DNA from: Silene conica
Lineage: Eukaryota > Streptophyta > Magnoliopsida > Caryophyllales > Caryophyllaceae
Direction of reading: 5' to 3'
Length of the DNA stretch: 64,000 nt
NCBI GenBank assembly: GCA_029255685.2
Contig: CM055318.2
Span: 30,244,001 to 30,308,000, forward strand
The translations under genes and the position numbers were made by a program. Under the pieces are notes generated by a model. That model did no database searches and was not told the DNA's origin. It saw only the letters and a program-made list of their open reading frames with translations. Below are positions 1 through 9,608 of the stretch, one piece after another (within the stretch, counting starts at the first letter, position 1; each line of letters starts with the position of its first letter).

Positions 1-17
1 TGCGATTAGCCTGGTCA
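1..17 (+). repeat. 3' tip of the 5' LTR of element A
   Basis: These 17 bases are identical to the last 17 bases of the 3' LTR (6623-6639) and end in CA, the usual LTR terminus. The primer binding site starts five bases later. Confidence 0.85.
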
Positions 18-22
18 AATTT

Positions 23-40
23 TGGCGCCGTTGCCGGGGA
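23..40 (+). promoter_or_regulatory. Primer binding site, tRNA-Asp type
   Basis: TGGCGCCGTTGCCGGGGA is complementary to the 3' end of plant tRNA-Asp. It primes minus-strand DNA synthesis and is characteristic of Athila elements. Confidence 0.85.
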
Positions 41-152
41 ACGCACGGTTTTATTTTTTGTGATTAGTAGAATTTTATCTTGTTTTTTTTTGTCTTAAGG
101 AACACTTGTTCCTTGAGACCGTTACTTACAATCTCCCCTAGGTTGTTGTCTT

Positions 153-1784
153 ATGCCCAGGTCTTCTCGAATTGGTGAACTTCTTCCCGTTGATCCCGAA
201 CCCGAGAAGTCTTTGCGTAGGAGATTACGCTTCCTTAAGGAGGTTTCCGAAGCCGCAACTCTTGCGGAACTTGATAACATTCGAAGTTTTTATCTAGAGG
301 ATCTCAGAAATCTTGAGGAAGAAACCTCTACTTCTCAACCACCAAAGGAAAAGATGGTGCGTTTGTCTGATCATTCCAAGCCCACTGCGGCTATGCTCCC
401 AAGAGGAATAGTCACGTCTCAAATTGGTGCGGTAAACTTTGAAATCAAGCCGGCATTTATAAGCATTTTTGAAAGAAAACAGTTTGGGGGAACTCCTACG
501 GAAGACCCCAACTTACATGTACAGAATTTTTGTGACTATTGCTCCATGATTCGGCAACCGGGTGTCACACAAGAGCAAATAAGGGAGATACTATTCCCTT
601 TCTCCCTAAAGGACAAGGCCAAAGTTTGGATAAATAGCCTTGATCGAGTTGCATTGGGAATCAACGATTGGGATAGTCTAGCCCTTGCATTTTATCAAAA
701 GTATTTCCCTCCTGAAAAAACACAACAACTAAGGAGCCAAATCACCGGTTTTCGCCAAAGTGGTCATGAAAGTCTACATGAGGCATGGGAAAGGTACAAA
801 GAACTTCAAAGGGAATGTCCTCATCATGGTTTGGATTCATGGTTTCTTGCCATCACGTTTTACAATGGGTGTTGCGCAGAGTCTCGTCGAGTTTTGGACT
901 CCGCAAACAATGGGAGATTCGATAATATAGATGTGGAGTTAGCTCACTCAACCATAGAATCTATGGCGGTGCACGACTCTCAATATGTCAACTCGAGAAA
1001 CATCCCATTAAAGGCAAAGGAAGAAGATCCCGGAATTGCTCTCTTGAAAGCTCAAGTAGCTCTTTTCCAAAGACAAGTCGAAAATCAAGGATCAAGTTCC
1101 TATCAACCTCATGAACAAGTAAACGTGACAAGTCAAGTTGTAGTATGTGAAGCTTGTGGAAGTGCGGGACACGGATTCCAAGAATGTAGAAGCAACATGG
1201 AACAAGTCAATGCCTACCAAAGCTTTAGGCAAAATTTCAACCCTTTTTCCAACAACTACAATCCGGGTACAAAGTTCCATCCAAATTTCTCCTACAAAAG
1301 TACAAATGTCCTTAACCCACCACCACCAAGACCACCACCAAGTACTACACCACCGGGTTTTCAAAATCAAGGACAAAAGAACCAGTTCCAACAAAACTTT
1401 CAACCTTTCCCTCAGCACCAATTTCCAAATCAACAACCATTTCCCCAACAACAATTTCAAAACCAACAAACTTTCTCTCATCAACAATTTCCAAATCAAC
1501 AATCATTCCAAAATCCACAATCTTTCCAAAATCCTCAGAATCAACAAGGTCCATCATCAAATCTCCAACAATTGAGTGAGATAAGAGCACTATTGGCCCA
1601 AGTAGCTGAGACACAATTGAACATGGCTTCCCACATTCAAAACACCGATCAAGCTGGGATGCTTCAATCAAAATGCTTGAGACACAAATCGCCCAACTTG
1701 CTACTTCTAACCCTCAAAGACAACAAGGCCAATTGCCACCTCAAGGAGCACAACCTCATGAACAAGTTAATGTCATCACTCTAA
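153..1784 (+). CDS. Athila-type gag polyprotein (nucleocapsid/capsid)
   Basis: The capsid region (about residues 90-270) has the retrotransposon gag pattern, with segments such as FPFSLKDKAKVWINSL and DSLALAFYQKYFPPEKT. A zinc-knuckle-like motif of the form CX2CX4HX4C (CEACGSAGHGFQEC) lies near residue 335. A proline/glutamine-rich tail with repeated FPNQQ/FQNQQ words follows. The start at 153 lies 112 bp after the primer site. The last ~40 residues are out of frame with the expected continuation: the protease frame opens at 1673 inside this ORF, so an indel near 1655 splits what is normally one gag-pol frame. The product would package element RNA in virus-like particles. Confidence 0.8.
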   Translation: MPRSSRIGELLPVDPEPEKSLRRRLRFLKEVSEAATLAELDNIRSFYLEDLRNLEEETSTSQPPKEKMVRLSDHSKPTAAMLPRGIVTSQIGAVNFEIKPAFISIFERKQFGGTPTEDPNLHVQNFCDYCSMIRQPGVTQEQIREILFPFSLKDKAKVWINSLDRVALGINDWDSLALAFYQKYFPPEKTQQLRSQITGFRQSGHESLHEAWERYKELQRECPHHGLDSWFLAITFYNGCCAESRRVLDSANNGRFDNIDVELAHSTIESMAVHDSQYVNSRNIPLKAKEEDPGIALLKAQVALFQRQVENQGSSSYQPHEQVNVTSQVVVCEACGSAGHGFQECRSNMEQVNAYQSFRQNFNPFSNNYNPGTKFHPNFSYKSTNVLNPPPPRPPPSTTPPGFQNQGQKNQFQQNFQPFPQHQFPNQQPFPQQQFQNQQTFSHQQFPNQQSFQNPQSFQNPQNQQGPSSNLQQLSEIRALLAQVAETQLNMASHIQNTDQAGMLQSKCLRHKSPNLLLLTLKDNKANCHLKEHNLMNKLMSSL

Positions 1785-3073
1785 GGAGTGGTACCATCTA
1801 TGATGAACCTCCAATGCCCAATGATGCAAGTGAAAAAGTGGGTAAGAAAGACAATGGTGGAAACAAGGTTGATACCTCTAAAAAAAGTGAAGAGGAGTCA
1901 AAGAAGGATGATGACCCAATAGTGGTGGAAGATGTAGAGAAAGAGCCTCCAAAAGTGAATGACAAAGCTAAGGAGCCGGAGAAAATCCAAGTGCCATTTC
2001 CACATCGTTTGGCACAAGCTCAAAGAGAGACCCGACTCGGTAAGTTCATGGAAATGATGAAAAATCTCAAGGTAACTATCCCTTATCTAGAGCTTATCAC
2101 TCAAATACCTTCATATACTAAATTCATGAAGGAGATTTTAACTAAGAAGAGGACTATTGACAATGTTGAAACAGTGGCCTACACTTCTGAGTGTGAAGCT
2201 TATTTGAAAAACTTGTCCCCTCCTAAGTTAAAAGATCCCGGAAGTTTTTCCATACCATGCACCATAGGCAATTTTCCAATTGATAAAGCTCTATGTGACC
2301 TTGGTGCGAGTGTAAGTATCATGCCTTACTCGATATACGAAAAACTGAATTTAGGAGCTCTTAAGTGTACTAGTGTCACCCTACAAATGGCGGACCGTTC
2401 TATCAAACGCCCCTTGGGTGTGTTGGAGGATGTTCCCGTCAAGGTAGGAAAGTTTTTCATTCCGGTTGACTTTATCGTGCTTGACATTGCCGAAGATGCG
2501 CAAATTCCCATAATTTTGGGTAGACCATTCTTACATACCGCGGGTGCATTGATAGATGTTAAGAATGGTAGGTTGATTTTAGCCGTAGGGGATGAGAAGG
2601 TGACATATAGTTTGAGTCATGGTCTTAAGGGTCCAATGTTGGAGGAATCTTGTTATGCTTTGAATAAAGCTAACCCCTTGTCTCAATCTTTGAGCAAGGA
2701 CGTGGAAAATTCTTTGAGCTCTTGTGTAGAAAATGGTGAAACGGTAAGCAATGGGAAGAAGGTTTTGATGGAAGAGAAAGCTCTTGCAAGGTCCTTGTCA
2801 TTCAAGGAGATGGTGAAGAGTCGACGTAAGAAGGAGCTTATCAAGGATGATCTCAATGTTGGTGACAAAGTGATTATGTTCAACCCTCGGAAGAAGGTTT
2901 CTCCAGGCCCTTATATCATCATCGATAACGACAAGATTGGGTCCTTTGAAGTGTTGGCCCCGGATGGGGAGAAGATCAAAGCTAGTGGCCACTACTTGAG
3001 GCCTTATCAGGAAGAAGCAATGGTTGGGATGGTAGAGGAAGTTTTCTTGAAACTTCCGGATTCTAAAAACTGA
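1673..3073 (+). pseudogene. Protease fused to integrase C-terminal tail; RT, RNase H and integrase core deleted
   Basis: The 466-codon frame continues the gag reading frame after a frameshift near 1655. An acidic/lysine-rich linker leads to a retropepsin-like domain: DLGAS at about residues 209-213 stands where the family has D-[ST]-G-A, and ILGRPFLHTAGA at about 281-292 is the second conserved block. From about residue 395 the protein resembles the end of a gypsy integrase (GDKVIMFNPRKK, then SGHYLRPYQEE at about 439-449). Nothing between these blocks resembles RT, RNase H or the integrase zinc finger and DDE core, which occupy about 1,000 residues in complete relatives. The leucine at the second position of the catalytic triad and the large deletion imply dependence on a helper element. 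Confidence 0.75.
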
Positions 3074-3270
3074 ATTTTTGTGACATTTTGTCTAGCAAGA
3101 CTTTAAATTGCGCTTCTCGGGAGGCAACCCGTGCTTTTGGTTGTTATTTTGAACATAGTATAGTAATAATGTTAGACATGTTTTATTTGGAAGACTAATA
3201 TGCAGGTTAACGAAAAAGAACCAAAACATCAAGAAAGAAAAGCAAGAAAACTGCAAGGAGCTCGGTTGCA

Positions 3271-3310
3271 CTCACCCCGGGGGTCCGGGGTGAGCCGCCC
3301 CGACCGGGGC
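3271..3310. repeat. GC-rich palindrome pair, internal copy (element A)
   Basis: CTCACCCCGG (3271-3280) pairs perfectly with CCGGGGTGAG (3285-3294) across a GGGT loop. GCCCCG-AC-CGGGGC follows at 3297-3310. Related CCCCGG words recur in this element's LTR at 5511-5623. Confidence 0.8.
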
Positions 3311-3746
3311 CGATGCGAAGAGGCTCGGCGGTTGTAGAATTACTAATCGAATTCTTTTCTTCTATTTTACTCTTCCTCTTTGACGGGTATATTTTTCCTT
3401 CCATTTATTCTACCTCATTTCCTCTACTCCAAGTCTTCCTTGTCTTCAATCAACAAGTAAGTATTCATACTTCTACTATTTTCTTTATTTTCTTTAGAAA
3501 TCGATCATTCACTCAACCTAATTCCAATTTTTCCTAATTGGTATTTATCTCATGAAGTGAATAATTGTTTTTCTAATTGAAATTAATTGATTGTAGAGTT
3601 AGTGTGCATAATTCACATAATGAATATGATTGTTTGATACTAGCTTGGGGGAGGGTTAATAATCTAGCACGTTTGTTTTTCTTTATGGCTTTTCTTGTAA
3701 TTCCCTTTCCCCATTAAACTTGTTGGTTAGTTAATCATCTCTATGA

Positions 3747-3786
3747 TTCACATTAGGGACAATGTGAAGTTTAGCTTGGGGGAGGG
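3747..3786 (+). promoter_or_regulatory. Upstream hairpin plus purine tract (element A)
   Basis: TTCACATT pairs with AATGTGAA (3761-3768) around the loop AGGGAC, and is followed by GTTTAGCTTGGGGGAGGG. The following sequence nearly repeats the true polypurine tract at 5116-5134. It could be a second plus-strand priming site; that is inference. Confidence 0.5.
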
Positions 3787-4362
3787 ATCGCTTTGCTTTT
3801 TCTTTTTATAGGTTAGAATAAGTTTAATGATGGCAAGTTTCATGATGATGTGAATGAATCACCTACTGTTTTCCTCTTGCATTTCCCAATTTCATGCTCT
3901 TTGAAATTTTTTGTGAGTCTTCTATGACGGAATTTTGGCTTACATGGGGATGTCTTGACATAGTAGGTAGAGAATGGATTTTTGATGTTTTTGGCTTGAT
4001 CTTTTGGCATTGGCAACCTACAAAATTTGAAAGTTTTAGAGCCTCCTAAGACCGTTACATCCTTTTTCGGTCTCATCTAGGTGTGTGAGTAGGTCTCCTC
4101 ATGGTTTTGTGTTACACCAAAAGGCATAAATATGGTTTTTGTTCCACTTCATAAGCATTGCATTCATCTTGTAAGTATTTGTAAGCCTTTCACATGATTC
4201 TATTTGCCCATTTTTGCCCCTTTACACATGTTTTTATTGATTTTCTAAGCTACATTCAAAATTTGCCTACCTTGTCAAGTTAGTAGCTTATTCATTGGTG
4301 TTTGGGTGCTCAATTGGGATATGGTTCAGATGTTGCCTTTTATCATTGTGATTGGCATTGAA

Positions 4363-4496
4363 AAAAAAAAATGATGGTCAAAAAGTCGAAAATATATACC
4401 ATCCATGAGAAAAAAAAAAGGAAAAAAGATGAAAACAAAAGAAAAGAAAGAAAAGAAGCATGAATTGAAAAGAAAAGGAAGAAGAGAAAAATATAA
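4363..4496 (+). repeat. A/GA-rich low-complexity tract (element A)
   Basis: Runs of A and of AAAGAAAAG-type purines. Similar tracts lie at the equivalent place in element B (23925-24035) and element C (33180-33325). Confidence 0.75.
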
Positions 4497-5095
4497 AAGT
4501 TTCCATGACATTCATCATAAAAATATTGTTGGGAAATTCTCATATGCTTTGTCTTGATAAGAGAAGTCGTTTTGCTAAGTTTTGACTTCAACATTTGGTA
4601 ATGGGTTGGGTTTGATTTTGGATTGAGCATCCTTGCATTAATGGTTAGTTGCTAGCTTGAATTAGCTCCAATTACCATAACTCACATGTTCCCTTTCTTA
4701 CCCATCATATATTGCTTCCTTCTTATGGCTTCTTTTGCATGCTTGCATTTTTATTGCATTGACTAGTGGATTGGAATGCTTACCATATTAGATTGCCGGC
4801 ACAACTTCATGAGTCGAGGTTAGGAGAGTGTTTTCACATACAAACCTCCTTTACATTTATATGTGTGCTTGAGCGTACCGTGAGAGTCCTTTGTCAAAAT
4901 GATCATGCAAAAGCCAAAGAGTCTAGATGAAATTCTATATGCTACGCCGTCGTGTAAATCTCAACCATGTATTGCATCTTTCCTATGCCCATGTTGTGTT
5001 CGGGATTTCGTCTCACAATTGTTTCATTAGCTAAAATTGGGATTTGTAATTGATGGGATTATGGAGATTCATTTGCTTGTCTTGGTTTATTTGAG

Positions 5096-5134
5096 CTTGC
5101 TTGAGGACAAGCAAGGGTTTAGCTTGGGGGAATT
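5096..5134 (+). promoter_or_regulatory. AGGA-loop hairpin and polypurine tract of element A
   Basis: CTTGCTTG pairs with CAAGCAAG (5108-5115) around an AGGA loop. Nineteen bases then lead to the LTR start TGATATGC at 5135 and include the polypurine tract AGCTTGGGGGAA, the primer for plus-strand DNA synthesis. Confidence 0.75.
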
Positions 5135-5510
5135 TGATATGCTCTATTTTTATATACTTTTCATCCCCATTTTAGCTCATGTTTTATCATCGTTTACATT
5201 ATTCTTCAATGTTTATTGAGCTAATTCCGTGTTCTAGGTAATTTGTATGTGGTTTAGCGGTTTTTTTAGGAATTTCGGATTTCTCTTGCATTTTGACATT
5301 TACCGAGTATCGGAGCTAACCAAAGTCGAGACAAGCATTCTTCGGGTAGTAGATGTGACGGAAAAAGAAAGAAAGTCAACAAAGAAGTCAACTCATGAAG
5401 AGCAAAATGTGCAAAGCATGACAAAAGCGATCATTACATCATCCTTGCAACGTCACCCATGTTCCCAAATGTAAACAATTGAGCAAATACGGAGAACTTG
5501 GTCAGTGTTC

Positions 5511-5623
5511 TCACCCCGGTAGGGGTGGGCTGCCCCGGTATACCGGGGTGGCCTTGATCTCGCCATTTTTTGGTCCAGATTCAAAGAATGCATACGTCAT
5601 GCTCTTGCCCCGGTCCGGGGTGG
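5511..5623. repeat. CCCCGG palindrome cluster in LTR A
   Basis: CACCCC-GGTA-GGGGTG is followed by the perfect palindrome CCCCGGTATACCGGGG (5533-5548) and by CCCCGG-T-CCGGGG (5608-5620). The cluster ends about 30 bp upstream of the TATA box, a position where LTR enhancers are found. Confidence 0.8.
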
Positions 5624-5650
5624 CTGCAATCTACTCCGTCTCCTCATCAC

Positions 5651-5658
5651 TATAAATA
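5651..5658 (+). promoter_or_regulatory. LTR A TATA box
   Basis: TATAAATA in the LTR, preceded by a GC-rich palindrome cluster; probable RNA polymerase II promoter of the element. Confidence 0.6.
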
Positions 5659-6639
5659 CCCCATGCTTTCATTCATCTCAAATCATCTCATCTAATCTAA
5701 TCTTGGAGTGAACAACTCTTAGAATAAATTTTAGATTAGAAATCATTTTGAGCTTCATTAAGCTTGTAAGAAATACTCTAAGTCTTTCTTTATAAAAATA
5801 GTTCTTTGTTTATTCAAGCATTTCCCGAAGTTATTCGCATTTCATCTTCCGGGTTCTTATTCCGTTAATTCCCGGTATTATCTTTCTTTACGGTTTTATT
5901 TCATTATCGTCATTATGTTTATCTTAGTTAATAGAATAGATAATCTAGTTCATAAAACCATGTGTGAGTAGTTTTTATATCTAAGGGGGGAAACCATGCT
6001 AGATTAGTTGTTAGGTCATGTTAAATTATTGATTTTGCATTATCGTATGGTTGGTTATATACATGCTTATTTCATTTGATTAATTTATGATTTTGACCAT
6101 GATTATTGATAAATCATTATTCTCATCCTAAGACCGAAAGCCGGGATAGAACTTGATCGTTCGATAGTTGTAGTCATAGTCATAATTGTTAATTATTCTT
6201 ATCCTAAGATCGAAAGTCGGGATAGAATTAGGCATGGCATGTTATAGTATTTTGTTCCAATTTACGCGAGAGCTAATTGGTAATCAATCTACGGTTAAAC
6301 TCTAGGCCGAGAGGAAATTGTTATAAACCTAATCAACTATCGACAATGTATTTCTTTAATTTGACATGACTAAGCTCCTATATGCATGAGTAACCCCAAT
6401 CCCCTAGATTCTCCCCTATAATCGTTTACATCTTTAATTTTCATTTCTGTTTTACCTTAGTTAACCCAAATCATAACCAAATTCTTGTAACCGACCTTGA
6501 TAGAGTTCTCTCCATAGCTAATTACATTTACATCACCGTCTCCCTGTGGTTCGACCCCTTCTTCCCTATCTACATTAATTTGTATGTTAGTCAAGTCTAG
6601 GGACTTTTATCTTTGGCAGGTGTGCGATTAGCCTGGTCA

Positions 6640-9608
6640 GTGAACAGATCGGAGACAGTAAGATTGTAGAGATGTGTCCAATTTGGATCCAACCAACAAT
6701 CCTTGGGGCATGGAGACGCTCCATTCACCCATTTGGTAGTCCAGATGTTCAACTTAGATCCTTTGCCAGGCTTCCAGCCTATATACTCCTTTATCCACTG
6801 GACCCCAAGACGAATGCTTTTTAGACCCCAGGAAGAGTTAGTCTTAATGCTGTAACTCCTGACACCCGTTCTACCCTGTAAACCCCCAATCAAAACTCTA
6901 AAGATCCTGCAGAAAAGAGAATCTTCACCAGAGAGAATTCTCCACCCATGTTTGGCCAGGAGAGCTTTGTTCATACATCCTATATCTCTAATTCCTAATC
7001 CACCATCCCTTTTGGGGAGGCTTAGAAACTTCTTGCTGCACCACGCAATCGTTTTACCAGATCTACTTCCGGCCCACCAAAAATGTGACAGTAAGGAGTT
7101 CAATTTTCGTGTCACACTTACCGGTATTTTAAACACCGATAGAAAGTAAATGGAGAGGTTTGATAGGACGGAAGAAATAAGGGTTAACCGACCTGCCGCG
7201 GACAAGAAAAGAGCATTCTAGGATGAGATTCTCTTGGTGACGTACTCCACCATCCCCCAAAAGATATCCTTCTTAGAACTATGGAACTCCGTAGGAATTC
7301 CCAGATACTTCCCTAAACCTTTGTTATGCCTAATATGAAAATCATGCAGAGTGTCTTGTATGTTCTTCAGGGTAGAATTCGGGCTAAACAACACACCTGA
7401 TTTTGAATGATTGAGCTTTTGGCCAGAGAGATCACAAAACCTATCAAGGATATCCATAAGGGTCTTAGAAGCCCCCTTCCTATTCTCCAAGAAAAAAACC
7501 GAGTCATCAGCGAAGAAAAGATTTGAGATTCGCTGTGCTCCGCGATTGACCCGAATTCCTTTAATGAGACCATCATTCTGGGCCAGATTGATTTGTGTTG
7601 CCAGCGCTTCCATGCACAGGATAAAAAGAAACGGAGAAAGCGGATCACCCTGCCTCAGCCCGCAATTTGGTTAAAAACTTTTGAGGGGTTTTCCATTCAG
7701 GAGAATTTCATAGCTAACTGAGGAAACACAGTTCATAATAAGAGTAATAAGATGAGTAGGAAATCGAAACCTTTTTAGCACTGCATGCAGAAAGTCCCAT
7801 CGGATTCTGTCATACGCCTTACTCATATCCGCTTTGAAAACGCACTTGCTCCCCTTACCATAGCGGGTATTATTCACATTAGCGATTAGCTCATGAGCAA
7901 GGAGGATATTATCACTAATCTGTCTTCCAGCAATAAAAGCTCCCTGGGAGTCATCCACCAACTTCCCCATCACCCTAACCAGCCTATTTACAATACACTT
8001 TGAAACAATCCTCATTATTACGTTACATAGACTAATAGGTCGAAAATCAGAGACCTGTTCCGGGTGATCGACCTTAGGGATAACAGCGATGAAAGTTCTA
8101 TTCATTTCCCTAAGAACTCTTCTAGAGTTAAGAATCGAGAGAATCCCTTTGCAAACGTCTTCTTTAACAACACCCCAGCATTTTTGGAAAAAGATTCCAG
8201 GAACTCCATCTGGACCAGGAGACTTCAGCGGTCCCATCTGGAAAACTGCTTTCCTAACCTCCTTTCTGGTAAAGGACCGATCCAGCGAGTCAGCCTCATC
8301 ATCTGATATTCGAGAGGTTATTGCCTTAAGAAAGACTTCAAAGCAACTTTCATCTCGTTCTTCAGGCATCGGGCTTTCGGCCCTAAAAATATCCTTGAAG
8401 AAAGCCTGAAATTCCAGACCCACATCTTGCTCTCCCCTGATCCAGGTGCCATCCTCTTTTCTAATGCTATGTATAAAGTTTTTCCCCGTTCTTCCTTTGA
8501 CCCAGTTGAAAAAGAACTTTGTACAAGCATCCCCTTCCTTGGCCCATTTTGTCTTTGCCCTTTGTCTCCAATAGGAGGATGTGGCCTCGACAAAGTTTTT
8601 TAGTTCCTTATGGACCGCAACATACTTACCTTCCCCTTTTCCCGCGAAGTCATCTTCAAGTCCTTCCATGAGCCTCTCATCAAAAGACTCCCACTTTTGT
8701 TTCCATTCCCGAGTCTTTGTAAGAGACCATGATTTAATTTTATTTCTGGTGGCAGCCAACTTGCGGACCAGACAGTAACTCGGGGATCCAACAAAACCAG
8801 TCGCCCAGGCCTTCTGTATATCCTTAATACAGTCCTCATGATCAAGAGCCCAGGCGTCCACTTTGTAGGGTTTACCTTTGCCACTTGTCTTGGAGAGATG
8901 CAAATTAAATTCAATTGGAGCATGATCCGAGAGTTGAATCGGGAAATGCTTAACCCCCGAGTTAGGAAAGTGTAGGAGCCAGTCTTTAGATCCCAGGGCT
9001 TTATCCAATCTCTCATAAACCCTCCGGTTTCCACTTCGGTTATTACACCAAGTAAATCTTGGCCCCTTGAAGGGGATGTCAACCAGCTTATGGCTTATTT
9101 TTCATTTTGCAAATTGACTAGCCCCCTCAATTCGACCAACATTTTGACTTTTCTTGTCCTTACTTGACTCCACTTGATTAAAGTCTCCTAGAATGAGAAA
9201 AGGATGGTTCCAAAATTCCATCCACTCACCCAAGGACTTAAGCACATCCAAACGATGCTCCACTTTCGGGGCTCCATAGAACAGAACAAGATACCACGAA
9301 GCCGCACCATTAGATTCCACAAGCAAAACGACAAAATGCTTACAATCCAAAACGACTCTCATACGAGCCTCTTTCTTCCAACCTACCCATAGCCCCCCCG
9401 ACCTTCCAAGTGCATCAACACTATGGAACTTACAAAAGCCATAAGGCCTAAAAACATGAAAAAGAGATAGACTACTTTGACTATTACATTTTGTCTCACT
9501 TAAGAAAATAAAATCATACTGTTTACTACTAATAATCGCTCTTATTTTCTGAATTGTAGGGGAGAGCGAGCTATTTAGACCCCTACAATTCCAAGCGAGG
9601 CCAATCAT
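6640..9608 (-). pseudogene. LINE ORF2: AP endonuclease and reverse transcriptase, three in-frame stops
   Basis: The frame opens at 9608 with the endonuclease N-terminus (GLAWNCRGLNSS, then FLSETKCNSQSS and LILGDFN). Reverse transcriptase blocks follow: FRPISLCNVIMRIVSKCIVN, SQGAFIAGRQISDNILLAHE, KADMSKAYDRIRWDFL and the catalytic FADD box near 7505. The C-terminal GGLGIRDI block lies near 7000. Three stop codons (9102-9104, 7671-7673, 7218-7220) interrupt one unchanged frame, with no frameshift between 9608 and 6640. Two of them replace codons that are probably tryptophan. The protein would nick target DNA and copy LINE RNA at the nick, but this copy cannot make it. The start ATG overlaps the ORF1 stop as ATGA. 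Confidence 0.88.

Larger units (their letters stand above)
3074..5134 (+). other. Non-coding 3' region of element A
   Basis: There is no credible ORF here; an env-like gene, present at this place in some Athila elements, was not recognised. The region holds the phrase CTTCTCGGGAGGCAACCCGT (3113-3132) soon after the stop, GC-rich palindromes (3271-3310), two purine tracts reading AGCTTGGGGGAGGG (3643-3656, 3773-3786), an A/GA-rich tract (4363-4496) and, at the end, a hairpin and the polypurine tract. Confidence 0.7.
1..6639 (+). mobile_element. Athila-like Ty3/gypsy element A, internally deleted (5' LTR mostly outside window)
   Basis: The first 17 bases match the end of the LTR at 6623-6639, so the window opens at the last bases of the 5' LTR. 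They are followed by a tRNA-Asp primer site, gag, protease, an integrase C-terminal tail, about 2 kb of non-coding DNA, a polypurine tract and a complete 3' LTR (5135-6639). A tRNA-Asp primer and this gag type are known for the Athila lineage. Reverse transcriptase, RNase H and the integrase catalytic core are absent, so the element is non-autonomous. It interrupts the minus-strand LINE at 6640. Confidence 0.85.
5135..6639 (+). repeat. 3' LTR of element A (1,505 bp)
   Basis: It begins TGATATGC directly after the polypurine tract and ends in GGTCA; its last 17 bases equal bases 1-17 of the window. A TATA box (TATAAATA, 5651-5658) follows a cluster of CCCCGG palindromes. The sequence 3' of it is LINE DNA. 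The matching target duplication lies outside the window. Confidence 0.85.

Noticed and set aside
3313..5474. Short frames in the non-coding tail of element A (for example 3313-3537, 5037-5219, 5247-5474)
   Set aside because: They are short, of AT-rich composition, and lie across landmarks (polypurine tract, LTR start) that explain the sequence better.
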